Below are positions 13,298 to 24,500 of a stretch of DNA of 64,000 bases, one piece after another. Both the position numbers and the translations under genes were made by a program. Every line of letters begins with the position of its first letter. Positions within the stretch are counted from its first letter, which is position 1. The notes beneath the pieces were generated by a model that was not told the DNA's origin, searched no databases, and saw only the letters and a program-made list of their open reading frames with translations. Source of the DNA: Anseranas semipalmata (taxonomy: Eukaryota > Chordata > Aves > Anseriformes > Anseranatidae); the NCBI GenBank assembly GCA_013399115.1, contig VXAA01005660.1, forward strand, positions 4,595 through 68,594, read 5' to 3'.

Positions 13298-13606
13298 CTT
13301 TTCTTATGTTTGTGCTATTCTTTTGTACTTATTCATAGTGATCTGAGTTTTGCTTTTAATAACTTTCCTGTGCTTTCTTTTCATGTTTGATGTTAGTAAA
13401 GTCAAGAGGTCTCATACCTCATACCTCTCCTCTGCAGTGCAATAGCTTGGACTTAGGTTCTTAATGATTGAATTGAAGTCAGCCTCCTTTGTTTCCACTG
13501 TTTTGTTTTGCCCTTCCTTCTTGTTTCCCTCCTAAATGCTGTGAATGTTGTTGTTTCACACTTCATCTCACCCAGATTCCTTTCCCTGACAGTTTTTCCC
13601 TCTCCA

Positions 13607-14250
13607 CAGAATCACAAAGTGGTTGAGGTTAGAAGGGACCTCTGGAGGTTGTCTGGTCCAACCCTCCTGATCAAGCAGGGACATCTAGAGCAGGTTGCCC
13701 AGGACCATGTCCAGATGGCTTTTGAAGATCTTCAAGGAGGGAGACTCCACAACCTCTCTGGGCAACCTGTGCCAGTGCTCCATCACCTCCACAGTGAAAA
13801 AGTGTTTCCTGATGTTCAGAGGAAACCCCTTGTGTTCCATTTTGTGCCCATTGCCTCTTGTCCTTACACAGGGTACCACTGAAGAAAGCCTGGCTCCGTC
13901 CTCTTCGTACCCTTATTTCAAGTATTTATACGCATTTATACACATTGATGAGATCCCCTGAGCCTCCTCTTCTCCAGGCTGAACAGTCCCAGCTCTCTCA
14001 GCCTCTCCTCATAGGAGAGATGCTCCAGTCCCTTCATAATCTTCATGGCCCTTTGTTAGACTCTCTCCAGTATGTCCGTATCTCTTGTACTGGGGAACCC
14101 AGAGCTGGACACCATACGCCAGCTGTGGCCTCAGCAGTGCTAAGCAGAGGGGAAGGATCACCTCCCTCAACCTGCTGGCAGTACTTGGCCTAATGCAGCC
14201 TAGGATACCATTAGCCTTCTTTGCAGGAAGGGCACACTGCTGATTCTCTT
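13607..14250 (-). mobile_element. CR1 LINE fragment, ORF2 C-terminus and 3' UTR
   Basis: Minus-strand CR1. The 3' end is at 13607 (AGAATCACAAAGTGG in plus orientation). Reading up the minus strand, the ORF2 C-terminus shows FKSHLDMVLGNLL, HWHRLPREVVESPSL, FFTVEVMEHW, an RGNGHKMEHKGF block, then [12 protein letters not shown] and NGILGCI near 14210. A small in-frame disruption occurs around the YKYL region (about 13920-13945), where a short direct duplication of CATTTATAC is visible. The element stops near 14250. The 3' terminal sequence differs from the 14957, 18565 and 43490 copies, so it belongs to another subfamily. Confidence 0.93.
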
Positions 14251-14699
14251 GACTAGAAGCTAATCTGTAAGAATTTTCTAGTTTTCTTCCCATTTCTGTA
14301 TTTAACAAACTCAGAACTTCCTGGGAACTTAGTGCACTGCTCTATTCTGCTTCCAACCAATTTTAAAGCTTTCCATTTCCACCAAATCTAGTATTTTGCT
14401 CACAGCAAGTCTGCTGTTGGTTTTCTTCTCTAATCATCACTCAGAAAGTTTCTGAGCTTAAAAGCCCAGACTTGAATTTGAGTTTACACATCCTTGATAT
14501 ACCTGAAAATGTATTCTCCTTTGTTCCTCTCTGTACTTTTCCTGAACACACTGGAGAAATAAGGATGAAAAGTACAAGTGCAAGTTTCTTCTCTCAGGCA
14601 ATAGTAGTAAGCTGTATGAATACAGAAGGGAGAAATTATGACAGTTCTGCAGATATGTTCTGGAGATTTCAGGAGATCAAAACCTGAACTGATGATATG
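14251..14699. other. Unannotated spacer between CR1 copies
   Basis: About 450 bp between two CR1 copies of opposite orientation. I recognise nothing in it. Open frames on both strands here are shorter than 95 codons and carry no motif. Confidence 0.5.
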
Positions 14700-14910
14700 C
14701 TGTCCTTTGCAACAGAGGTAAATGCCATGCTGGGGTGTGTGAATAGGAACACAGCTCCAGGACACAGGAAGTAATCTCTTTTGGTCTAAACAGTGCTGAT
14801 CAGTGTTCTACTGGAGTAATGCACTCATATTTGGGAAAGCACCACCTTACTGGGAAAAGTACAAGGAAGAAATGAGAATCAAAGGTCTGGAAAACATAGT
14901 CTATCATGAG
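14700..14910 (+). mobile_element. Ancient CR1 relic, ORF2 segment
   Basis: A plus-strand block matches the CR1 ORF2 region running from the NAMLGCINRS-type motif through [20 protein letters not shown] to the KGLENMTYEE-type motif. Visible anchors are AATGCCATGCTGGGGTGTGT (from about 14722), GACACAGGAAGTAATC, and AAAGGTCTGGAAAACATAG (about 14881-14899). It is decayed, with stops in each frame. Old-stratum CR1, opposite in orientation to its neighbours. Confidence 0.65.
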
Positions 14911-14956
14911 ACTAAATAAACAGCAATGTTTAAGTGAAAACAAAACTGAAGATTTA

Positions 14957-15762
14957 GAATCATCATAGAATCATAGAATGGTTTGAGTTGGAAGGAACCT
15001 TAAAGATCACCTAGTTCCAACCCCCCTGCCATAGGCAGGGACACCTTCCCACTAGAACAAGTTGCCCAAAGCCCCATCCAACCTGGCCTTGAACACTTCC
15101 AGGGTGGGAGCATCCACAGCTTCTCTGGGCAACCCGTTCCAGTGCCTCACCACCCTCTGAGTAAAGAATTTCTTCCTTATATCTAATCTAAATCTATTCT
15201 CATTTACTTTAAAACTGTTACCCACTTGACCTACACTCTCTAATAAAAAGTCCCTCTCCAGATTTATTGTAGGCATCCTTTAGGTACTGGAAGGCCTCCC
15301 TTCCAGTACCCTAAGGTCTCCCCAGAGCCTTCTCTTCTCAAGACTGAACAACCCCAACTCTCTTAGCCTGTCTTCATAGGAGAAGTGCTCTCTGATCATC
15401 CTCATGGCCCTCCTCTGGACTTGCTTCAACGGGTCCATGTCCTCCTTGTGCTGGGGGCCCCAGAGCTGAACGCAGTGCTCCAGGTGAGATCTCATGAGAG
15501 ATCATGTAGAGGGGGAGAATCATGTCCCTGGACCTGCTGGCCATGCTTCTTTTGATGCAGCCCAGGATACGGTTGGCTTTCTGGGCTGCAAGCACACATT
15601 GCTGGCTCATGTTGAGCTTCTCATCAACCAGCACCCCCAGGTCCTTCTCCTCAGGGCTGCTGCCAATTCATTCTCCGCCCAGCCTGTATTTGTGCTTGGG
15701 ATTGCCCCAGCCCAGGTGCAGGACCTTGTACGTGCCCTTGTTGAACTTCATGGGGTTCGCAA
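14957..15762 (-). mobile_element. CR1 LINE fragment with octamer tail
   Basis: Minus-strand CR1 with its 3' terminus at about 14957-14980, where CATAGAAT is repeated (the CR1 octamer tail). Reading along the minus strand from the 3' end: [42 protein letters not shown], then [53 protein letters not shown] and [12 protein letters not shown], ending near 15762 in LNK/NPMKFNKG-type sequence. Frames are interrupted. A perfect hairpin insertion lies inside it at 15283-15310. Its 3' end is close to that of the 18565 and 43490 copies, so these three belong together. Confidence 0.94.
15283..15310. repeat. Perfect 12-bp inverted repeat with 4-nt loop
   Basis: GGTACTGGAAGG is followed by CCTC and then by its exact reverse complement. 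The left arm is normal CR1 ORF2 sequence (the RYWKA / KYWKA position); the right arm is foreign to CR1 at this place. This pattern fits a templated inverted insertion made during repair or replication of the local strand. Confidence 0.9.
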
Positions 15763-16834
15763 AGGGGAAAGAATATTCAGGGCCATGGCTTTGCTCCTGT
15801 GACCCGGACAGCACAGAAGACGTGCTATACTGTTCTCTTGAAAATATAATATTAGCATTCTGACTCCTTATGTCTATGCCAAGGAACTTTCCCTGGATCT
15901 CGGTGTCTTAATTTTGGGTTCAACAAACCCAACAGTTAACATTTACAGTTAACTCATTAACATGAGTTAACATTTATCAATTTAAAATATGTTCTTGCAA
16001 TGTAACTTTCACATGTTTCCGAGGTGTCCCCTGAAATCATAATTGCTCACCATTTTGTACTCTTAAGTGTGATGTAATTGTCTATTGCTTAGGCCTTCAG
16101 AAAAGGCAAAGGCTCCTCTTACCTTTGAACTGACACGCATATCTTTATAATTGTTATGGGGAGAGGGAAGAAGGAAACAGGGAACAGTGAATAACGGTTT
16201 TGATTGTATGTAAGTCATCTGCATTTTTTTGATGTGTAAATAAAATCTAGTACTCTTGAGTTTTTTAAAAAGTTATTTAATCCGTGGTTTAATGGTGGCA
16301 AGCCATGCCAATCTTTTTGAAAATGTTTCAACGTAGATAGTGGCTGTTTTGCTCATAACTTTAATTAATTTATTTATTTTTGATCACCAGTTATCATTGT
16401 GATGGTACTTTGTATCTCTGTGTTCTGTAGATACACTATAATTTTTTCCACAGCAAAAATATGCATGAAAATCAACAGAATATATTAGTCTTGTACAGTT
16501 CGTCTCTGAAGAATCTCAGGTCCAATACTCAATTCATTTTGAGAACCAGCTCAGATTTGTCATGTTTTCTCAGTTCTCCATGAGCTGAGTCCAGATCAGT
16601 CTATCTGTGCCATATGGAATTGTGTAACAGAAGTTATGCAGGAATTTGAATAGTAGAATTCATAAATCGGAAGAAACTTTAGAAGCTGAGGGAAGAGGGT
16701 TTCAAAGTGATGTGGTCACTATCTTACAGCCAAGCAAAAAAGGACTGAACCATAGTTCAAAAATATTAATGTTGAGTGTAATGTAAAGAGCTTTCAGGTT
16801 AAATTTGGTTACTTCCCTTTACACATGTGATATT
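15763..16834. other. Anonymous AT-rich DNA
   Basis: About 1.07 kb with no recognised gene or repeat. Only short open frames. Confidence 0.55.
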
Positions 16835-16950
16835 TGTAAGGGCTCTGAGGGCACTAATAGGCCTTAATGGCCCTAATCAGGCTCACCTGGCTCTTGACCT
16901 GCACCCTCTGCCCATGGGCCCAGGAGCTGCATTTCAGCCTCTGTTGTGGG
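16835..16950 (-). mobile_element. LTR-like fragment, inverted relative of the 35-kb element
   Basis: This block aligns with the reverse complement of about 35235-35352. Shared landmarks in order are GGGCTCTGAGG, AGGCCT, ATGGCCCT, GGCTCACC/GCCTCACC, the CACCCT-GCCCATGG segment, and TTTCAGC. Both blocks are more GC-rich than their surroundings. If the 35-kb element is a plus-strand LTR, this is a minus-strand fragment of the same family. No retroviral internal sequence is visible on either side, so it is a truncated or solo piece. Confidence 0.5.
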
Positions 16951-18564
16951 TAAGTCGGTGTCTAGTCCTGTTTTCTACTATTCCTGAATTGTCATTTGGA
17001 TTTCCCAGACTGACCTCAGGCCTTGTTTTTTTTCGGGGGGGGGCGGGGACTGCCATGCCGTGCCTTGCCGTGCCTGCAGGCTGCTTGGTGCTCTCACCAA
17101 CCCAGCTTCACTTGCCTGCGGTGGGACTATGCTGCAGTGAGCGGGAATCTGCCTGTGCTGTGTTCACTCTTGGCTGCTGGCTGGTCCTCCCTCTTGGATC
17201 AGCTGCATAGCTCCTGCATGACCTCCAGATCTTGCAGGGAGCTATGATGAGCATGCAGAGGTAGCTTGCAGCCCTTTCAGCCATCTAGAAAATGCTCTGC
17301 ACCCAGACTGAGCCCTGCTCCTTCAACTGAGCTTGGGAGAGAGTGCAGGGATTTATCAGTCATGTGCAGGTGACCTTTACTGTCTCCCCAGTGCCCAACC
17401 TAACAGATATTAGCTGGTCAACAGAAATAATTTCCCAGCTCTTAATGGCCTTAGACTGAGCCATCCTCTGTATGCAGCTGTTCAGTGCACCCCTGCTCCA
17501 GAATCTGATGTCTCATTCAGCAGTTTGGAGCAGTTTTAGGGGGACAGTATTCATGCAACTGTGGCTAAGGCTGTCTTCCTGGGGCTTTAGCAAGGGATTC
17601 AGTTGGCTGCTGACTATGCAAGTCAATTAATGAAGCTGGCTGCAGAAACTGAATCTCTGCTGTTGTTGGAATCTGCTGATTTCCACCACATACACTTATT
17701 CATTGCTTTGGTGCAGGCATCTTCATGGTAAGGGGGATTGCATCTTTGCTAAGGCTGATAATATCATTGTGCATATAAAGGTCAGTTCTTGTTTCCCTAA
17801 AGCAATCTGTTCCTTTCTCAATGATGGTACATCTGATTTAAAATTTCAACTGCAAAGCAGAAGGATAATTGTCTTTACATCTCTTCGTTCATGTTTGATT
17901 TTATTCATAAACCTTTGTGACTTCTGTCCTTAATTTAATGCGCTTGTCCCTAGCATAAAATCAAGCTCTTTGGTTGTTTTTGAAATTGCATAGTACAGAT
18001 AAAGCTGTACAGCTATTAACTTTGCCCAAATAAGCTAGCTTTAAACACAGCAAGCAAACTTGCTTGAGCTGTTACTGTGTGGTCTGATAAGGATAACTTT
18101 ACTTTTAGGATTATTCATTAATTTACATGGGTGTTAAAACATCTTTCCACAGTCAAAAATAAAAAATTCTTTATGATTTGTGTCTTTATTGATCTATAGA
18201 CTCACTTTGCCAATTGCTTTCTATGTTTCTTTGAACTTTCCATAAACAGATTTGCCTAAATGAGGAAAAGTAAGCTCTGTCTAGTATCACACAAAATTTG
18301 TAAAGAAGTGGCCAAACTTGAATTTATTCACTTTGGGAGCACATGGGAGTGTTTTACAAGCTATCTTTGATATCCTACATGCAAACTTCACTGGGATTTC
18401 TAATAAATGAATAGCTCAAGATTTAAGCTATGATCAACTTGTATTGCTTTGTCACATCACATTTTGTATTTATTTTAGCCCAGTATGAAAATATGAACAT
18501 CTATTACTTATCCGACTGAGTTTTCAAGGACCTTCCATAGTCAGCCACAGAATGTTGATACACC
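16951..18564. other. Anonymous DNA, GC-richer at its left end
   Basis: The first ~350 bp are GC-richer and include a G-rich tract at 17035-17048 (G9 C G4) next to T8. They may be the decayed continuation of the LTR fragment at 16835. The rest is ordinary AT-rich sequence without a gene. A 127-codon plus-strand open frame across 16827-17210 shows no domain and reflects local GC content. Confidence 0.45.
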
Positions 18565-19120
18565 AGAAGGAAGGGGCCACATGAACCTAATGAGGTTCAA
18601 CAAGTCCAAATGCAAGGTGCTGCAGCTGGGTTAGGGCAATCCCAGGCATGAGCACAGACTGGAAGAAGACCTCATTGAGAGCAGGCCTGCAGAGAACGAC
18701 TTAGGAGTTCTGGTGGACGAGAGGCTCAACATGAGCTGGCAATGTGTACTTGCAGCCCAGAAGGCCAACTGTGTCCTGGGCTACATCAANNNNNNNNNNN
18801 NNNNNNNNNNNNNNNNNNNNNNNNNNNNNNNNNNNNNNNNNNNNNNNNNNNNNNNNNNNNNNNNNNNNNNNNNNNNNNNNNNNNNNNNNNNNNNNNNNNN
18901 NNNNNNNNNNNNNNNNNNNNNNNNNNNNNNNNNNNNNNNNNNNNNNNNAGGCACTGGAACAGGTTGCCCAGAGAAGCTGTGGATGCCCTACCCCTGGAGG
19001 ACCAGGTTGGATGGGGCCTTGGGCAACCTGATCTAGTGTGTGGCATCCTTGCCCATGGTAGGGGGGTTGGAACTAGATGATCTTTAAGGTCACTTCCAAC
19101 CCAAACCATTCTGTGTGACA
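18565..19120 (+). mobile_element. CR1 LINE copy interrupted by an assembly gap
   Basis: Plus-strand CR1. The left part encodes the ORF2 stretch [16 protein letters not shown], then [16 protein letters not shown] and [14 protein letters not shown], ending at the gap (18790). The right part resumes with [16 protein letters not shown], the GLGQPDLVCGIL 3' region, and a 3' UTR with GATGATCTTTAAGGTC...TTCCAACCCAAACCATTCTGTG. It is the same 3'-end subfamily as 14957-15762 and 43490-43627. The left part carries a premature stop (GGGTTAGGGC near 18630). The missing middle corresponds to the GWASRSREVI...FFT region of ORF2. Confidence 0.92.
18790..18948. other. Assembly gap, 159 N
   Basis: A run of 159 undetermined bases inside a CR1 copy. 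The related CR1 at 14957-15762 has about 404 bp between the matching flanks (ATCAA at 15552 and AGGCAC at 15147, minus strand). Either the gap size is underestimated or this copy has an internal deletion. Confidence 0.97.
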
Positions 19121-19633
19121 TTATATTACTCATAAAGCTGATCAGAAATTATGGTTCAAAATGAAGTGTTTCAAATCTAAAAAGATGCTGGCTCATCATT
19201 TTTATACTGCATTTTTGTGTAGTTATTAAGTTTATTAATGGTCAGAAAATCTACATTTAGAGTGTGGTTTTATTCCTATGAAAATCAAAGGTAATATTCT
19301 TCTATAAGTTCACCTTGCCCCAGTGAACGTGTATGTTGGAGGATTATTCATAATGTGCTTGTACAAAACTGTAATGGGACATGGTCTTAGATAACAAAGG
19401 AATGGTATAAAGTAATAACATTACCCAAACACTTGTGATGTATTTTATTAATATTATTGTGTCTAACTTAGGCTTCCTTTCCATATTGCAATCCAGTAAG
19501 AGATTTTAAAAATACTAAGCTGTGTATTCTTGGACTAATGCTGATTATTTATAGGCTTATTTGTCTGTTTTCTGACAAATAATTCCTTATTTTTCCTGTA
19601 GGACTCTTCTTTCTCCATGCTTTTCTCTCCTAG

Positions 19634-19705
19634 TGCTCGAAGTCATTTGTGCTTCTGGTCCAGGACACAGGCTGATCACCTGCAGTGATGAGGAAGGAAC
19701 TGACT
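19634..19705 (+). other. Candidate coding exon, 72 nt, unidentified
   Basis: A pyrimidine-rich 3' splice site (CTTTTCTCTCCTAG, ending at 19633) precedes exactly 72 nt, and a consensus 5' splice site GTAAGT begins at 19706. Only one frame is open across it; that frame reads LEVICASGPGHRLITC and then an acidic SDEEGTD, with codon phase 1 at both ends, so the exon would be symmetrical and skippable. The other two frames contain stops. I do not recognise the protein. The two cysteines and the acidic tail would suit an extracellular segment, but that is speculation. Chance remains quite possible. Confidence 0.25.
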
Positions 19706-20023
19706 GTAAGTGCATTAAAGTTCTATGTAAGCAGCTACATTTCAGCCATCACTGAAAAAATGATGTCTTTGAAAGTTCTGAAAAATTCTGGAAAACTTCT
19801 GTTTATAAGAGACAGGACTAGAATCTGGTCTGGCATGGCGAACCATGTATTGTAGTTTTCCGGTTTGAAAATAGTCCACAATGGCATCTCAGTAGCCCCA
19901 CAGTCATCGTGTCCCATCTCCAGTCTTCCACCCCCCACTCCCCAGATTTATCCACATTGCTGCAAGACAAAGATTACACCCATGGTATTTTGTGTTTGTA
20001 ATCTCAGGCTACAGAACTGTGCG

Positions 20024-20056
20024 TGTATATATATGTATGTATATATATATATATAT
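20024..20056 (+). repeat. (TA)n/(TATG)n microsatellite
   Basis: Alternating GTATATATATATGTATG and (TA)n, imperfect. Confidence 0.85.
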
Positions 20057-23000
20057 CTGTATCTGCAATATTCTGCTTTGGAGATAAGGATGCATTGCAT
20101 TTCTATAACAGCTTTGGATTGAGAAGGGTCAAAAAAGCTTTTCTGCTTTGCATTTGCTGCCTGAACTATTTTTCTCTTTCACTAGGATGTATTAAGGGCA
20201 GTGTATACTGTAGCAAAGGTAGCGATCTTCTCTATAAGAAAACTGCTGAATTGTCCATTAATAGCAAAAGCAGAGGATGGAACAAGTGCTTCATGTCTGA
20301 ATGCTATTCTCTGTACTTCTTGCTAATCCTCCTTCAGAACAAAAGTTAGGTATACCTCTTCTTTGGGGATTTCTTTTGATATGATTTTGCATATCAAAGT
20401 GAGAGCTGATGCCATTTTCCTAACCCCATAACTCTAGATTTATTCATATTGGATGAATGCAGTGCACTTCGTGACCTCTCTGTCTATGAATTCAAGAACA
20501 GGATGTTGAGGAGATCTTTTTTGCCCTCATTCCTGAAATGACCTTGGCTTTTATTAGTGTGTTATATACTGTAATGTGGGCATATAATTTTCTTTGCCAT
20601 TCACTAAAATACTGTACATTTCAGTAAGTTTCAAAGCAGAAACAGCTCAGTAATGGGGAAGCGTACCCAAGCATATTAACATTAGGTGGGAGGAAATGAT
20701 GAACAACTGAATTACCTGTCTGCCATGAACTGACCTTTCTGCTCTTGGGAGGCGTGACTTCTCTTTTACTTAGATCTTTCTGTAAGTAATGCAAGAAGGA
20801 GTTGAATATTCTTCTTCAGCTGGAAATATGAAAAGTTAATATTATTATATGGGTGCAGTTGCAATACCAAAAATAAAAAGATAACAGAAAAGACTTGTAT
20901 AACTGGATTCTGCAAAGCAGTTTTCTGAGTAGGCTAGGTCCACTAAATGTTTAGGTACCTAAAAGGGAGTGCAGTACTAAATATATTTATAGCCTACCTG
21001 GAGCCATCCCGTACAAAATAGTGGGAAGAGGTGTTTGTGTAGAGACCTGGTTCACTCTCAGGCATGGTCTCTCCTCTTGGGAATGTGCCTGGGATTTGCA
21101 GTCCTGCTGCCTTGTGAGGAGACCATGCTCTATCTAATATGTAGATGGGGGCAAACCATCTCCTTTGGGAGAAAGTTCAAATGCATCTAGCACATTTTTC
21201 ATAATATAGTGGGAATACTTTTTCAGGATGAGGAGAATTTCAGTGCTGGCTGCCTTTCTCAGCTGAAAGGGATCATACTTTTATTTCTTATCTTGGAAAG
21301 CGCTCTTGTTGCCACACTAGGCTTGGATAAGGATGTTCTCCTACCCTCCAATTGTATCTCTACTAGTGCACAACAAGGAAGGTGGACTTTTCTGAAGCTG
21401 AGTGAGTTAATGCAGGAGCAAGTAATCTATAACAGGATTTATGTTACCTAACTTTAGGTGCCAGCAAGTAGGTGTTAATTTTAGGTGGATGTCAAAACTC
21501 CATCATAGTCCATGATGGAGTCAGCTAGTCAGCAGTGATTCATCTCACCACCACATCTGCTGTAGGATGTTAGTTGCTATCTGGTCTCCTCTGGCTGTGT
21601 TGGTTAGCCCTCTCTTGACTGTAGAGGGAGCTTAGACACCTGCACTAGGAGGTGAATTTCATGCTTGGTGTTCAGCTAGGAACATATGGTCATCCTGGAG
21701 CTTGTCCTTTCTTCTAGATCAGCTTGTGTATTTTATCCAAGGCCTGATTAATGCAAAATTCAGTATAAAAATCCTGAAGCCAGGGAGAGAGCTACAGCTG
21801 CATTTGCAGAGTTGTGATCTTGTTAACGTACTCAGAGATAGCTACCACACTAGCGCTTCAGCAAACTAGTGTGGAACTCCCAGTTTCTGAATCCTATTCA
21901 AGCTGTGGTGTCAATGTCTTACTGGTGAGGGTGCTGTACAGACCTGAGACACTTCCAAGCATGCAGTTACTGTTCAAGGACTTCAGATCAGAGACCAAAA
22001 TGCATGTAGAGTTTGGATGCCTTCAAGATTAGGTGGTAACTGAGTGGAAGCTAGAGAAGGGAGAAGGGGATTGCAGCCTGGGGTCTAGTTGCTTTCAGTT
22101 TTGCCTTTGTCTTATTTTATGCACCTAACTCACCTAACGTTTTTTTTTTTTTTTCTTAATCTGACCTTCAGAAATAGAGTCTGAAGGCAGATTTGTTTTT
22201 GTCAGTAAGCGGATTTGTTTTAACATTTCAGTTTCAACACCTTTCTGAAACACATACTTCAGCACTTTTTTTTCTTCTGTGAACAGCTTTGATTTTTTTT
22301 TTTTTTTAAGCAAAGGATATGTTAAACAGCTATTTAAGGAAATATCCCTTCTGAGTGTGGTAAGACAATAGTAAACTACCAGTAAAGTTTAAATTATCTT
22401 CCTTCATCTCAATTTGATAGAGCCAAGTGCACCTTTTCTTTCAATTCTCCTGTTTTCACCTTTATTCTTTTAAGTATTTTGCTTTCCTTATGATGTTGTC
22501 ACACTCCAAATTCTCTATTCCTTTTTTATTTATATACTTTTTAATTATTTGGCTATTACTTGCTTTTGCAGCTTTTCTTTAATTAAGATTCCACTTTTGT
22601 GCTGCTTTTATAACTTTTTTTTTTTTGGCTGTGAGGAACTGTTACTCATTTATTGTCAATTTCTTACAGATTTTTTTTCCATTTCAGAAGGTATGTCCTC
22701 TTCAAAAAAACAAATGTATGTGTTTGCATATATTGCTATTCACATTATTCAATCTGTTGGGCATTATTGCTGTCAGCTATTGATTAAATAATTTTTGTAA
22801 GTAATTTGCCTAGATATATTCAATGGGATGAAGGACTCCTTAATTGTGATGCAGCGTTTGACCCTTAATACTGCTTGTTCTGTTCAGAGGACTTAAATCA
22901 CCTTATTTTTTTTTAAGAGGTTAATTAAATCACTTACAATTGTATGCCAATTTTGCTACTTTGCTGTTAAGCTTCATTTTTGTAGATCAATAGTATATCT

Positions 23001-24475
23001 GTAAGCACCAAATCAGCTAGAGACATGGTAGATGGGCACAAGACCTTAGAAAATCTTCACCCTAGGGCAAAATGGATTTTTTTTTCCCCTGGTTTTCTGT
23101 TTGCAGTTGTTTGTGGGTGTTTTTTGTTTGTATACTTTCTTTTCCCTAGGGGGTATAACTAGTTATGCAATGGGGATAAGTATTTTGCTCTAGGCCAATT
23201 TTAGTTTTGGTCCAGGAATGGAATTAGCATGTGTTCCCAGGCAGAAAGGCTTCTGCTTGACAATAACTGGCAGCCTAGTAATAAACGCTAGCTCCCTTCT
23301 AAGGGCTTGCCTTTTTATGGAGAAGAGGCTGAGAACATGGTAGTTTTGAATATATGACTTGTCTGATAAACACACATTTAGTTTAGCTTTACAGAAATAC
23401 ATTTGGATATGTGAATGAGGGCTGTCTGAAGCCAAGTCTAAGCTTTCTGGATGTTATGCAAAGCTTACTGCAGTGATTACTGAGCATTTCCACAGAAAGG
23501 TAGCAATGTCCACTGCAACCCCTACCTTGCAGAGACGCACACAAATGCAGAAACACTACAAGAGAAAAATAAGCCTAGTCTGAACAATACCTATGGATTA
23601 AAACTTCTCTGAGCAATACATAATGAGGGGATCAGTGAAAATGAGGTGCTGGATCTCTAGCCTAGAGGACTTCCAATATCCACTTGATGAGTAGAAGAGG
23701 ATGGCTGTGGGAGAGGACGGATGTCTGGAAGCTTGTGGTGCAAAAGAAAAATGTACCTCATCTGAGAGATGTTAGGTTGTCCCTGCTGTGTACTGGCTCC
23801 TCTGTGTGGCCTGTGTACCTTCCCTTTCCTCTGGCTCTACATCTCTTGCAGAGCAGTGCATAGCTCCTGATCAGATTTACAACTGAAAAGCGACGGGATG
23901 AAGGAAATAGCTGATCAGCTGCACCCATGTTCTTCCCCGCAGCTCTTAACCTTAACTAAAGAGGACTGGGAAGGAAGGAAATGGGGAAAACAAGGGTGGA
24001 GAGGTTTTTTTTTTTTTTTCTTTCTGAGCTGGACTAGCTAGATGTCGAGCCCATCTTCTTGAGGAGTATGAAGGGATCACCTGGTCTGTGTATGGCGACA
24101 GCCTTCTAAAGAATGGCTAGGGAGAGGTCTGAGCTGGAAGCAGGAGGAACCTTTGATGCAAGTGAGCAGGACGACAAAGGCCTACATATTTATGGGGCAC
24201 AAAAGCAGTTTCCTTTGTGCACAAGCACCTGAGATGAGTTTATTGCACTGTCTTATGTATCAGCTGTACTTCTGTTCAGTGTACTGCATAACATGTTTTA
24301 CTCCTCTAAATGGCTATTATTTTGTCTTGGTCCCAGATGTTTGCTTGAAGATCACTGCTGTGCTTTTTCAGACTTTTATATGAACTTCAAAGAAGCAATT
24401 ATTTTCTTGTGATGTGGGGGACAGGAAAACAAAGGAGTTTGGACATTTCTAGTTATTTTGCTAAACACTAAAAGT

Positions 24476-24500
24476 GTTGTTGTTGTTGTTGTTGTTGTTT
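24476..24500 (+). repeat. (GTT)n microsatellite
   Basis: Eight uninterrupted GTT units followed by T and an A-run. Confidence 0.9.

Larger units (their letters stand above)
12385..13430 (-). mobile_element. Ancient CR1/L3-type LINE, ORF2 relic
   Basis: Heavily diverged but collinear over about 1 kb with the antisense of an old CR1/L3-class ORF2. Recognisable blocks in plus-strand order are: the segment antisense to the YADD region (CCCAACTTGCTGACATC near 12390), the antisense of the FNIFINDL region (near 12455-12510), a stretch antisense to the region upstream of the RT core (TGCCTTTCCATTATTCAC, about 12630-12650), and blocks ending in TGTGCTATTCTTTTGTACTT (about 13311-13330). It carries later insertions, including (TG)n and (TTG)n runs. 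No frame survives. The family call rests on my recognition of collinear consensus features; the subfamily is uncertain. Confidence 0.7.

Noticed and set aside
13508..15863. Numerous 70-124-codon frames
   Set aside because: CR1 sense fragments or their antisense shadows.
18713..19133. Open frames of 95-115 codons spanning the N run
   Set aside because: They count undetermined bases as codons and lie in a CR1 copy.
20185..20334. Region after a good acceptor (TTTCTCTTTCACTAG) with two open frames
   Set aside because: No convincing donor closes it, and two frames being open together points to low stop density by chance.
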